60,230 nt of DNA from Synergistaceae bacterium. GTDB taxonomy: Bacteria > Synergistota > Synergistia > Synergistales > Synergistaceae. The stretch's first letter is position 1, and each line of letters starts with the position of its first letter. The notes beneath the pieces are model-generated. The model saw only the letters and a list, made by a program, of their open reading frames with translations, was not told the DNA's origin and ran no database searches. Shown in pieces: positions 17,470 through 25,443 of this stretch. The translations under genes and the position numbers were made by a program. The stretch covers positions 1 to 60,230 of the forward strand of contig JAAYFQ010000091.1 of assembly GCA_012728165.1 (NCBI GenBank), written 5' to 3'.

Positions 17470-17517
17470 AAAAAGAACCCCTTTGTTAAAAACTTTTAAA
17501 GGTGAAACCTTTATTAT

Positions 17518-18885
17518 TTAGCAACTGCCGATGTATCCGCCGCCAATACTGTCCTCAAACCTTGAATATTCTCTAAAAAACACAAGATTTACTTTGCCTG
17601 TCGGGCCACTCCTGTTTTTTGCGACAATGACTTCAGCTGTAGAATCTTGAGAGTCTTCCTGTGAGTAATATGCATCTCTGTAGAGAAATATAACCATGTC
17701 AGCATCCTGTTCTATTGCACCACTGTCACGAAGATCCGAAAGTTGAGGTTTTTTGCTCCCACCACGCTTTTCCACATCACGGGAAAGCTGTGAAAGAGCA
17801 AGAACAGGTACTTTAAATTCCTTGGCTATTCCCTTTAATGAGCGTGAGATCTCTGAAACTTCTTGCTGTCGATTTTCACTTCTTCTTGCAGAATTCATCA
17901 ACTGTAGATAGTCAACTACAACAAGTCCTTTTCCTGGCTTTTGCTTGGCGAAGAATCTTCTGCATCGTGAACGCAGATCCATTGTGTTTAGAGTAGAGCT
18001 GTCATCAATATAAATAGGAGCTGCAGAAAGATTGTCAGCAGCTACTGAAAGGCTATTCCACTGTTCATTTTGAATGCTTTTTGATTCGAATAAGTGACGT
18101 AAATTAACTCTTGATTCAGAAGAAAGCATACGCTGAGCTATCTGTTCACCTGACATTTCGAGACTAAAAATAAGAGCGGGGATATTTTCTTGTAACGCTA
18201 CGTACTGAGCTACGTTTATAGCCCACGCTGTTTTTCCCATTGAAGGTCTTGCAGCTAGTATATACAAACTACCTGCCTGAAATCCGCCTGACATTTTGTC
18301 AAAGTCCTTGAAGCCAGTAGGGACGCCTGTCATAGACAAACCGCTTGCAAGTCTTTTTTCTATGTCATCAAGGGCTAATTTAACAACTTCTTTCGAGTTT
18401 CGAATAGTAGTTGTTTTGCCGCCGCTTCGAGCTACCTGGAAAACTTGCTGCTCTGCTATTTCAAGAATTTCATCAACGTCTTTATCCTCTGAAAAGCCAA
18501 GCCTCGTAATATCACTTCCGACTGTTATTAGCCCTCTATGTATTGACTTATCACGCACAATGCCAACGTGATAGTCAACATTGGCTGTTGTCGTAACGGC
18601 GTCGAGCAAGGCCGCAATAAAAGGAAGCCCTCCGGTTTTTTCTTCAAGATTATGTTTTGTAAGTTCATCTTTGAATGAAAGTGAATCGACAGGAATCCCC
18701 TTTTCGTACATATCGCTCATTAACTCAAACGCAGCACGATGTCTAGGATCATAAAAGTCTTCAGATCGTAATCCCTCTACGACAGACGTTAACGCATCCT
18801 TTTCAAGAAGACATGCTCCAAGAACAGAACGTTCAGCCTCTAAATTAAATGGTGGGACTCTGCCCGATCCTTGGGTCATGCTCAA
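17518..18885 (-). CDS. dnaB: Replicative DNA helicase DnaB
   Basis: This 455-residue hexameric helicase unwinds DNA at the replication fork. The N-terminal DnaB domain (PPFNLEAERSVLGACL) is followed by the RecA-like core: Walker A ARPSMGKTAWA, then IFSLEMSGEQIAQRML, VVVDYLQLM and the H4 region LSQLSRDVE. The start is ambiguous: TTG at 18885 has GGAG 10 nt upstream, and ATG at 18879 is two codons later. It begins 1 nt after the rplI stop, as in many bacteria where rplI and dnaB are paired. No intein is present. Confidence 0.96.
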   Translation of the reverse strand: MSMTQGSGRVPPFNLEAERSVLGACLLEKDALTSVVEGLRSEDFYDPRHRAAFELMSDMYEKGIPVDSLSFKDELTKHNLEEKTGGLPFIAALLDAVTTTANVDYHVGIVRDKSIHRGLITVGSDITRLGFSEDKDVDEILEIAEQQVFQVARSGGKTTTIRNSKEVVKLALDDIEKRLASGLSMTGVPTGFKDFDKMSGGFQAGSLYILAARPSMGKTAWAINVAQYVALQENIPALIFSLEMSGEQIAQRMLSSESRVNLRHLFESKSIQNEQWNSLSVAADNLSAAPIYIDDSSTLNTMDLRSRCRRFFAKQKPGKGLVVVDYLQLMNSARRSENRQQEVSEISRSLKGIAKEFKVPVLALSQLSRDVEKRGGSKKPQLSDLRDSGAIEQDADMVIFLYRDAYYSQEDSQDSTAEVIVAKNRSGPTGKVNLVFFREYSRFEDSIGGGYIGSC

Positions 18886-18886
18886 A

Positions 18887-19333
18887 CTACTCTGTCTCCA
18901 CTTTTAATGTCATGTCAGCTTCTACACCAACGTAAAGTCTCACCTTGAATGGATAGGATCCTATTTGTTTAACAACATCGTCTAACTTAATATCCTTTTT
19001 ATCTACTGAAACACCATATACTGAGTTAATTTTCTCTGCTATCTGTGTAGAGGTAACACTTCCGAAGAGTTTTTCTCCATCTCCTGTGCTTCCTTTTATA
19101 GATACCACCTTGCCTGCTATTTTTTTCTTAATATCTTCTGCAAGGTTAAGTTTTTTATCGTCCTTCTCTTGCTGGATCTTCTTTAGTTCTTGATTTTGAC
19201 GTATTTTCCCAGGCGTAGCTTCTTCAGCCAATCCTCGAGCAATCAAGAAATTACGTCCGTATCCAGTTGAGACCTCAAGTATTTCTCCTTTAAGTCCAAC
19301 TTTACTTACGTCTTGTTTTAATATGACTTTCAT
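18887..19333 (-). CDS. rplI: Ribosomal protein bL9
   Basis: This 148-residue large-subunit protein has the canonical N-terminal domain MKVILKQDVSKVGLKGEI...GYGRNFLI and the long connecting helix (KKIQQEKDDKKLN), followed by the C-terminal rRNA-binding domain. Its ATG overlaps the stop of the DUF2232 gene (ATGA), and the AAGGAGG Shine-Dalgarno is encoded inside the end of that gene, so translation is coupled. It is followed by dnaB. Confidence 0.97.
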   Translation of the reverse strand: MKVILKQDVSKVGLKGEILEVSTGYGRNFLIARGLAEEATPGKIRQNQELKKIQQEKDDKKLNLAEDIKKKIAGKVVSIKGSTGDGEKLFGSVTSTQIAEKINSVYGVSVDKKDIKLDDVVKQIGSYPFKVRLYVGVEADMTLKVETE

Positions 19334-20283
19334 TTTAATTTCCTCCTTATAAGCTTGCGCAAATCATAACAGATATCAAAGATTCCAACTATATATAAAA
19401 TATAAGAGATCGGCGAAAAAATTATACCAAAAATCACAAATGTTGATTTAAAGAAACGATGTACTTTGCGCAAGGTCATAAAGTACCAAGCTAAAGAAAG
19501 ACCTTGAATAATAAAAATTGCTCTCAATACTTCTAAAAGATTAGCAGAAATAACTACAAGTTGTCTTTTATCTGGAAATGCTCTGCTAGCTAAATCTACT
19601 GCGAGGGAAACGAGAAGTGCCAAAAAAATATTTTGAGGACAACGCCATTCGCCAAAAGGAGGCATTTTTACTATAGGCTCATATTTTAAGCGTTTAACTA
19701 TATGTGATGCAAGACAGTATGAAAGTAAACTATCCATAGCAGCAAAAAGTATCAGCATAGATGGCATAAGCAATGACAACCTATCTGTCAAAATTTTAGC
19801 ATAATCTTTTAGAGATAGCGAAGGGGCAGAAATTCCTGCTTTTGAAAAAATATTTGCAGCGGTAGAAATCATTTTGTTCGTTACTTCTGGATCTATCATA
19901 AATGGATTTGAGCCAGTAAGCTGACTAAATACAGTTATAAGGATAATTTTAGAAAATACAGAAGCTGCAATAGAAAATAACATGTAGTCAAATCCGTTTT
20001 TGGCTCTCAAAGATATAGTGCCAAAAGCAACCCCAAGGGCACAAAATGTAATTATATATATTATTGAGGTAAATGGGTCTGAAAGTAAATATATGCAACT
20101 CACACCTATTAAAACGCCAATTGCTGTCATTTTCGGGCCAAGTCTACGAGTTATCAGCATGAATGGAACAGGTGCAATCAACATGAAGAGGGTTGCTGTT
20201 AAAGCAAACCCTGTGATTAGAATAAACATTAGAACACTCATAAGAACCCAGAATATTAATTCAAATATTTTTTTATTGTTCAT
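19330..20283 (-). CDS. DUF2232 (YybS-like) membrane protein
   Basis: This 317-residue protein has about eight hydrophobic segments, arranged like the YybS/DUF2232 family that often precedes rplI or a GdpP phosphodiesterase in Firmicutes and relatives. No catalytic motif can be seen. The family resembles S-component-like or biotin-transporter-like folds, but the function is unknown. Its ATG has GGAGGG 7 nt upstream. It lies downstream of the rpsR terminator and is coupled to rplI. Here no gdpP gene sits between it and rplI. Confidence 0.7.
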   Translation of the reverse strand: MNNKKIFELIFWVLMSVLMFILITGFALTATLFMLIAPVPFMLITRRLGPKMTAIGVLIGVSCIYLLSDPFTSIIYIITFCALGVAFGTISLRAKNGFDYMLFSIAASVFSKIILITVFSQLTGSNPFMIDPEVTNKMISTAANIFSKAGISAPSLSLKDYAKILTDRLSLLMPSMLILFAAMDSLLSYCLASHIVKRLKYEPIVKMPPFGEWRCPQNIFLALLVSLAVDLASRAFPDKRQLVVISANLLEVLRAIFIIQGLSLAWYFMTLRKVHRFFKSTFVIFGIIFSPISYILYIVGIFDICYDLRKLIRRKLK

Positions 20284-20315
20284 GTGTAGCCCTCCACATA
20301 TTTGTCTGAAAAAAA

Positions 20316-20337
20316 GAGAGAGCCAAAAGGCCCTCTC
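20316..20337 (-). terminator. Intrinsic terminator after rpsF-ssb-rpsR
   Basis: On the minus strand GAGAGGGCC and GGCTCTCTC pair (one G-T) around a TTTT loop and are followed by seven T. It lies 28 nt beyond the rpsR stop codon and 33 nt before the DUF2232 start, so it separates the two units or attenuates read-through. Confidence 0.9.
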
Positions 20338-20364
20338 AATATTATAACAGTTATATTAAAAATA

Positions 20365-20604
20365 TTAATCTTGTGAGAACGGAAGAAGTGCTATCAATCT
20401 TGCGCGCTTAATTGCCCTTGTAATCTGGCGCTGATGTTTTGCACAGGCTCCTGTTACACGACGCGGAACAATTTTGCCGCGTTCAGTTATATATTTCTTA
20501 AGCTTTTCAATTTCCTTATAATCTACATGTCCGATTTTATCAACGCAGAAATTACAAACCTTTGGTCTGCGCTTTCGGCGTTTACGGTTGAACGAATTTT
20601 CCAT
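20365..20604 (-). CDS. rpsR: Ribosomal protein bS18
   Basis: This 79-residue small-subunit protein is basic at its N-terminus (RKRRKRRPK) and has the CNFC pair typical of the zinc-type (C+) form, although only two cysteines are close together. The core [31 protein letters not shown] is canonical. It is the third gene of the rpsF-ssb-rpsR operon and ends in a terminator. Confidence 0.97.
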   Translation of the reverse strand: MENSFNRKRRKRRPKVCNFCVDKIGHVDYKEIEKLKKYITERGKIVPRRVTGACAKHQRQITRAIKRARLIALLPFSQD

Positions 20605-20622
20605 TTAAGACTCCACCTCTTC

Positions 20623-21171
20623 CTAGAATGGTATCTCTACGTCTCCAGGCCCTTCAGAATCATCTATTTCCGAGACATCAAGAGGAAATTCCTCTTCAAA
20701 TCCTTCTTCATCACGCAAACTTCCCATATCGCCGCTTGACATTGCATCAGAGTTTTGATTGCTTTGTCCGCGTTGCGAGTTTGTTTCTGGAGAGCGTGCT
20801 GAATAGTCAGATGGTCCATCTTCATTTCTTTGGCTAGAACCTAGGAGAACTACACTTTCGGCTACGACTTCCGTCACCCAACGATGCTGTCCGGTTTTAA
20901 CATCATCGAAATCGCGTACGCTGATACGACCTTCGACGAGAACAGGACGGCCTTTTTTAAGATATTTCTCGCAAATATCGGCAGTAAAACCCCAAGCAAC
21001 GACAGAAATAAAATCTGTTTGACTCTGTTGTTCGCCTGTTGCCTTATTCTTCCATTGACGACCAACTGCGACTGTTATGCGAGCAAGTTTCTGTTTGTTG
21101 GGCGTAAACCTTACATCGGGATCTCTAGCGAGGTTGCCCATAATGACAACCCGATTATATCCACGTGCCAT
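20623..21171 (-). CDS. ssb: Single-stranded DNA-binding protein
   Basis: This 182-residue protein has an N-terminal OB fold (YNRVVIMGNLARDPDVRF...DFISVVAWG...GRPVLVEGRI) and a disordered Gln/Ser/Asn- and acid-rich linker. The acidic tip DVEIPF binds partner proteins such as RecQ or PriA. It sits between rpsF and rpsR, the usual bacterial arrangement, which ties its expression to the ribosomal proteins. The start ATG is 6 nt after the rpsF stop. Confidence 0.96.
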   Translation of the reverse strand: MARGYNRVVIMGNLARDPDVRFTPNKQKLARITVAVGRQWKNKATGEQQSQTDFISVVAWGFTADICEKYLKKGRPVLVEGRISVRDFDDVKTGQHRWVTEVVAESVVLLGSSQRNEDGPSDYSARSPETNSQRGQSNQNSDAMSSGDMGSLRDEEGFEEEFPLDVSEIDDSEGPGDVEIPF

Positions 21172-21176
21172 AATGT

Positions 21177-21461
21177 CTACTTATCCTCCAAATTAACAAC
21201 CATATGTCGTATAATCTGACTTCTTAAACTAAGAATACGTTCCATTTCCTTTACCTGCGCGGGGTCGAGCTTAAACGTGTACAGAATATAAAAACCCTCA
21301 ACCTGTTTCTCAATAGGATAGGCAAAACGTTTCTTGCCCCAAAGATCTACCTTTTCTATCTCTGCTCCTAAACCGCGCACGATCTCGGCAACTTCCTCTG
21401 ATACTGTTTTATGATCCTCAATATCCGCCTGTAGAATAACTATCATTTCATAAGATCGCAC
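21177..21461 (-). CDS. rpsF: Ribosomal protein bS6
   Basis: This is the small-subunit partner of bS18. The family begins M-R-x-YE, so I choose the GTG at 21461, giving RSYEMIVILQADIED as the N-terminus; it lies 10 nt after AGGAGG. A GTG three codons earlier directly abuts the Shine-Dalgarno and is unlikely. Later conserved parts are KVDLWGKKRFAYPIEKQVEGFY and the C-terminal RSQIIRHMVV. Length is 94 residues. First gene of the rpsF-ssb-rpsR operon, with its promoter in the end of the FtsB-like gene. Confidence 0.95.
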   Translation of the reverse strand: MRSYEMIVILQADIEDHKTVSEEVAEIVRGLGAEIEKVDLWGKKRFAYPIEKQVEGFYILYTFKLDPAQVKEMERILSLRSQIIRHMVVNLEDK

Positions 21462-21529
21462 GTACTTCACACCTCCTCCCTTTGGACTCTGGTCTCTTCT
21501 TAAAAAGAGACAGGGATATACAGCCAGTT

Positions 21530-21558
21530 ATTTTAACACTGACCAGTTATCTTTGCAA
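21530..21558 (-). promoter_or_regulatory. Promoter of rpsF-ssb-rpsR
   Basis: TTGCAA (21558-21553) and TAAAAT (21535-21530) are separated by 17 bp on the minus strand, straddling the end of the FtsB-like gene. The leader that follows holds a 7-bp hairpin (GTCTCTT/AAGAGAC, 21492-21511) just before the rpsF Shine-Dalgarno. Confidence 0.65.
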
Positions 21559-21852
21559 GTTTTTGTCTTTTGAGACAATTTCTATTTTATATATCTGCTC
21601 TCCAGATTGTACAAGATTAAATTGTTCTCGTGCTAATCTAGCAATTCCCTCAGGAGAAGTATAATAATCTATTTTTTGCTGAAGTTGTTGGGTTTTGCGC
21701 TTTTCCACAACAAGTTCTTCCATCTTGCTATCCAAGGCCCTTGAAAGTTTATCAACTCTTTTCATTTCTCGCAAGAATGAAACAAGTATAACAACCAATA
21801 AAAACGTTATTATAGCAGAAAAAATAACCCATCGGAGTCTAGGGGGCTTCAT
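21547..21852 (-). CDS. FtsB/DivIC-type septum formation initiator
   Basis: This small 101-residue bitopic protein has a basic N-terminus (KPPRLR), one membrane helix (about 8-27), then a leucine-rich coiled coil (DKLSRALDSKMEELVVEKRK) and the family motif SPEGIARLAREQFNLVQSGE. Such proteins join FtsL and FtsQ/DivIB to activate septal wall synthesis. It lies just after argS. FtsB and DivIC cannot be separated by sequence alone, so no symbol is given. Confidence 0.9.
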   Translation of the reverse strand: MKPPRLRWVIFSAIITFLLVVILVSFLREMKRVDKLSRALDSKMEELVVEKRKTQQLQQKIDYYTSPEGIARLAREQFNLVQSGEQIYKIEIVSKDKNLQR

Positions 21853-21889
21853 GATAAAATTACACCTTTAACTCTTTAAACAAGTTATT

Positions 21890-23566
21890 TTACATTCTTT
21901 CAGGAGCAGAAACTCCTAGAATGCCCAAAACGTTTTTCAGCGCAATGCGTGTCGCTTCGATAAGAAGCAAACGAGATTTCATTACAGACTCCTCTACACC
22001 AATAACTCTTTGTGCATTATAGAAAGCATGAAACGCTTCGGCTAAATCCGTCGCGTAATAAGCTATACGGTGAGGAGCGAGTTCTTCCGCTGATTTGGCG
22101 ATTTCTTCAGGAAGTCTTGATATTTCAGTAGCGAGCGTTATCTCTAATGGATTGATTAAAGTTGATACATTAAAATCGGCGATTAAAGGCACGGCTATAT
22201 TTCTTTCAGTAAGCTCTCTATAAATACTACAAATGCGTGCATAAGCATATTGAACATAGAAAACAGGATTCTCTGATGTTGCTTTCTTAGCGAGTTCAAG
22301 ATCGAAATCTAAAGTGCTGTCACAGCGTCGCATAACAAAGAAAAATCTAGTAGCGTCTACTCCAACTTCATCTATTATTTCACGTAGTGAAATAATAGTT
22401 CCTGCTCGCTTTGACATTTGGACAGCCTGGCCTCCACGTAATAGATTGACCATCTGTATCAAAAGAACTTCAAGTTCTGTATCTTTATGCCCAAGCGCTT
22501 TATTTACAGACTTGACACGCGGGACATATCCGTGATGATCAGCACCCCAAACGTATATAAGCTTCTCAAATTTACGGTCATATTTATTTTTGAGATAAGC
22601 TACATCAGAAGTGAAATATGTAGGCATTCCATTCTGACGTATAAGTACTCTATCCTTGTCATCACCAAATAATGTCGACCTAAACCACAATGCCCCATCT
22701 TGTTCATAAGCGTAATCCCTAGCTTTGAGTGCGTCCATTGCAGGCTCAATAAGATTCTTATCATAAAGAGACTTTTCAGAAAACCATAGATCAAACTTTA
22801 CTCCAAAATCTTCAAGGTCCTTTTTTATCATTCCAAGAACTATTTCGCAGGTTTCTTCTATAAAAAATTTTAGAGATTCATCTAAAGGCTTGTTGGCTAG
22901 GGAGTCTTCGTATTTCTCGACAAATGTTTTCGCAATATCAGTCATATATTCTCCCTGATAACCATCCTCAGGCATACAAACTTCATCACCACGTCCAATT
23001 GCTTCAAAATAACGTGCTTGCGCAGATTTTCCAAGCAACTCCATCTGAAGTCCAGAATCGTTGGTGTAGTACTCACGCTCTACGTTCCATCCTGCAAAGT
23101 CAAGAATTGAGGCAGTTATATCACCAACTGCAGCACCTCGGCCATGCCCCATATGCAAAGGCCCGGTTGGGTTTGCACTGACAAATTCAACTTGGACCCT
23201 GCGTCCGTTGCCATCATTTACACGACCATAGTCCTTGCCTTTTTCTATAGCACTCTTAACGGTACTTGTTATCCAATCCGAAGTAAGTGTAAAATTCATA
23301 AAACCAGGTCCGGCTACTTCGGCCTTTTCTATTATTTTATCTTTAGGAAGTGCTTCTATTATCTCAGTTGCAAGTTTTTTTGGATTAACAGTAAAAGATT
23401 TTGCCAGCTGCATGGCAATATTTGTTGCCCAATCACCATGCCCAGCCTGTCTGGGGCGCTCAATTCGAACAACAAAATCATCGGGGACCTTATATTTATG
23501 TTTATTTGCAATTTGTTGAACTGCTTTTTCCAATAACTCTTTTAATTCTTGCATCGTATTTTGCAA
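21890..23566 (-). CDS. argS: Arginine-tRNA ligase
   Basis: This class I aminoacyl-tRNA synthetase of about 558 residues charges tRNA-Arg. It shows the N-terminal additional domain, the HIGH-type motif ANPTGPLHMGHGRGA, the WGADHHGYVPR stretch, a KMSK-like loop (VQMSKRAGTIIS), and the DALR anticodon-binding C-terminus ending with VLGILGVSAPERM. The start is probably TTG at 23566, 9 nt after GAGGGAG; the ATG at 23554 is too far from it, and a TTG at 23584 lies before it. Complete. Confidence 0.95.
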   Translation of the reverse strand: MQNTMQELKELLEKAVQQIANKHKYKVPDDFVVRIERPRQAGHGDWATNIAMQLAKSFTVNPKKLATEIIEALPKDKIIEKAEVAGPGFMNFTLTSDWITSTVKSAIEKGKDYGRVNDGNGRRVQVEFVSANPTGPLHMGHGRGAAVGDITASILDFAGWNVEREYYTNDSGLQMELLGKSAQARYFEAIGRGDEVCMPEDGYQGEYMTDIAKTFVEKYEDSLANKPLDESLKFFIEETCEIVLGMIKKDLEDFGVKFDLWFSEKSLYDKNLIEPAMDALKARDYAYEQDGALWFRSTLFGDDKDRVLIRQNGMPTYFTSDVAYLKNKYDRKFEKLIYVWGADHHGYVPRVKSVNKALGHKDTELEVLLIQMVNLLRGGQAVQMSKRAGTIISLREIIDEVGVDATRFFFVMRRCDSTLDFDLELAKKATSENPVFYVQYAYARICSIYRELTERNIAVPLIADFNVSTLINPLEITLATEISRLPEEIAKSAEELAPHRIAYYATDLAEAFHAFYNAQRVIGVEESVMKSRLLLIEATRIALKNVLGILGVSAPERM

Positions 23567-23595
23567 AACTTTACACTCCCTCAAATATTAAAAAC

Positions 23596-25425
23596 TTACT
23601 TTCCCTTTCTGAATGGGATATCCAGCATAGGCCACCTCAAACATGCATTTAGTTCTTCTTTCAAGATAGCTGCTAAAGCGGGATCAACGGTTGTTGTCTT
23701 TACTACCCATTTGCTGTCAGCAAGAAGCTGCGCTTTTTTTGGCCAATGAGTAATTGATTCATTAAGCACAGCCTTAGTTTTTTCCCCTATTTTTTTCACG
23801 GGAGGCTGCTGAACAATATGGTACCCTTTTGGCATATCCATACGAACCTTTTGCTCCATAATAAACGGAAAACGGAATGTATATTCTGTGTTTTCACTAA
23901 TCATTTCTCCGACTACAACTGGAATTCCTCCTGGAAGACGGAGCAGAAGGTTATTTGAGTGCAAAATGCCTGCGGGACATTTTACTTTAAACTTGAGAGT
24001 GTAGCCCGTTTTTGTTGGGGATACCTCTATAGGAGTCAATTGCATACCCGGTATCGCAAAGTTTATTCTGTTGGACAAAAATTCAGATAGATCATTTTTA
24101 TCCGGGATGTTGCCGGAAGAAAACAAACCTGTCCAACCGCCCGTAGCAGTAAAGTTAAGAGTTCCTTCTGCAATTCCAAAGTCGTCCATTTTAAGCATCC
24201 AAACTAACTCAAGTCTGTGGTCAGAAGGACTCCCAGAAGAGATAACCTTCTTTGCATGTGCTTTGTCATTATCGGTATATATTATTGAACCTGCTACTGT
24301 CGGTGCAATTACACCAAAATCAGAAGCTTGTCCTGCCTGATAAGGTTCTTTCTTGCCTTTTGCTGTTGTAATATTTAGAACAGGCGCTGTCCACGTTGTT
24401 AAAGATGCGGGACTGTCTTTATCAAGCTCTGTCTCTGCTTGCCACCAGACTTTAGACTCCCAGCCGAGTTTCTCCAACCACTTATTAAGTACCAACGTCT
24501 GTTCCCATGGTGTCCATGGACCCTTGTGAGGAATCTGATCTGCAGGTCGCACCCAATTTTTAGGGTAATTTGTAAGAGTAAGTGTTGGATTCTGCATCCA
24601 TTCCATTAAAGTTGCTCCTGCTTTTTCTTTATCAGAAGCTACAGATATAGGGAAAGGAAGCGTAGGGACCGATTGTGCAAGCTGCTTCATTTCTTTTAAA
24701 CTTTGATCTATTCCTTTTCTGGAACTAAACGTCAGGAAAGGTCTTTTATAAACAACGAACCCCTTACCAGCCCATGAAGCTTGGTTCATTACTTGCCAGT
24801 TATATGTCTGAGTTCCTTTGCTTTTTGCAATTCTGGGATCTTTTACGTCTCTTGCAAACCAGTATAGTTCACGCCCTTCAGGCATTTCTACAGATACTTT
24901 CTGTTCCCAAATCGGAATAATACCAGCCATATCAATTGTATTGTCTACACCATAGCGTTTTCCTTGAGTCTCTCTGATATTTAAAACAACGGCTCTACCA
25001 ACAGCTTCTTTAGGGGTTTGTATGACTTTCCCTTTTGCTCCTCCGATGAGATTTTCATCGGAGACATTAAGTGAACCTTCTTTAAGACCTGTCATCGGGT
25101 TATACCATGAAGCTTCGATAACTTCGAGAGTCCCATCTGAAGGAACAGGTAACTTTATTATTTTCAATGAATTTGGAACAGTTTCTCCTATCATGACGAT
25201 AGTCTGACTATTTTTTTCCATACTGCCATCATTAAGCATCTTAAATTCATGATTTTTCAGCCAAATTAGAGCATTAGATCCAATAAATCCGTCAATGGAC
25301 GGCGCTTCTTTATTTAGTCGTCTGACTTCAGATGCAGCATCCCATGCAAAAGCAACAGACGTACTAAGTAATAATGCACACAAAATAAAACAAAGAAACG
25401 AATATCTTTTTATCGTCTTATTCAA
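23596..25425 (-). CDS. Secreted DUF3857 / transglutaminase-fold-like protein lacking the catalytic triad
   Basis: This 609-residue protein has a clear signal peptide (hydrophobic core 10-26, likely cleavage after AFA). The N-terminal part (about 35-230) resembles the beta-rich DUF3857 domain that precedes transglutaminase-like domains. Around 280-380 the layout fits a transglutaminase core, but the usual Cys position is GPWTPWEQ (302-309), the His strand is TTWTAPVLNI (343-352), and the Asp turn is FGVIAPT (370-376). So no Cys-His-Asp triad is seen and I infer a non-enzymatic scaffold. A beta-rich C-terminal half follows. It sits between secA and argS. No partner is evident. Confidence 0.6.
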   Translation of the reverse strand: MNKTIKRYSFLCFILCALLLSTSVAFAWDAASEVRRLNKEAPSIDGFIGSNALIWLKNHEFKMLNDGSMEKNSQTIVMIGETVPNSLKIIKLPVPSDGTLEVIEASWYNPMTGLKEGSLNVSDENLIGGAKGKVIQTPKEAVGRAVVLNIRETQGKRYGVDNTIDMAGIIPIWEQKVSVEMPEGRELYWFARDVKDPRIAKSKGTQTYNWQVMNQASWAGKGFVVYKRPFLTFSSRKGIDQSLKEMKQLAQSVPTLPFPISVASDKEKAGATLMEWMQNPTLTLTNYPKNWVRPADQIPHKGPWTPWEQTLVLNKWLEKLGWESKVWWQAETELDKDSPASLTTWTAPVLNITTAKGKKEPYQAGQASDFGVIAPTVAGSIIYTDNDKAHAKKVISSGSPSDHRLELVWMLKMDDFGIAEGTLNFTATGGWTGLFSSGNIPDKNDLSEFLSNRINFAIPGMQLTPIEVSPTKTGYTLKFKVKCPAGILHSNNLLLRLPGGIPVVVGEMISENTEYTFRFPFIMEQKVRMDMPKGYHIVQQPPVKKIGEKTKAVLNESITHWPKKAQLLADSKWVVKTTTVDPALAAILKEELNACLRWPMLDIPFRKGK

Positions 25426-25443
25426 AGCAAGTGAGCCCTCCTT

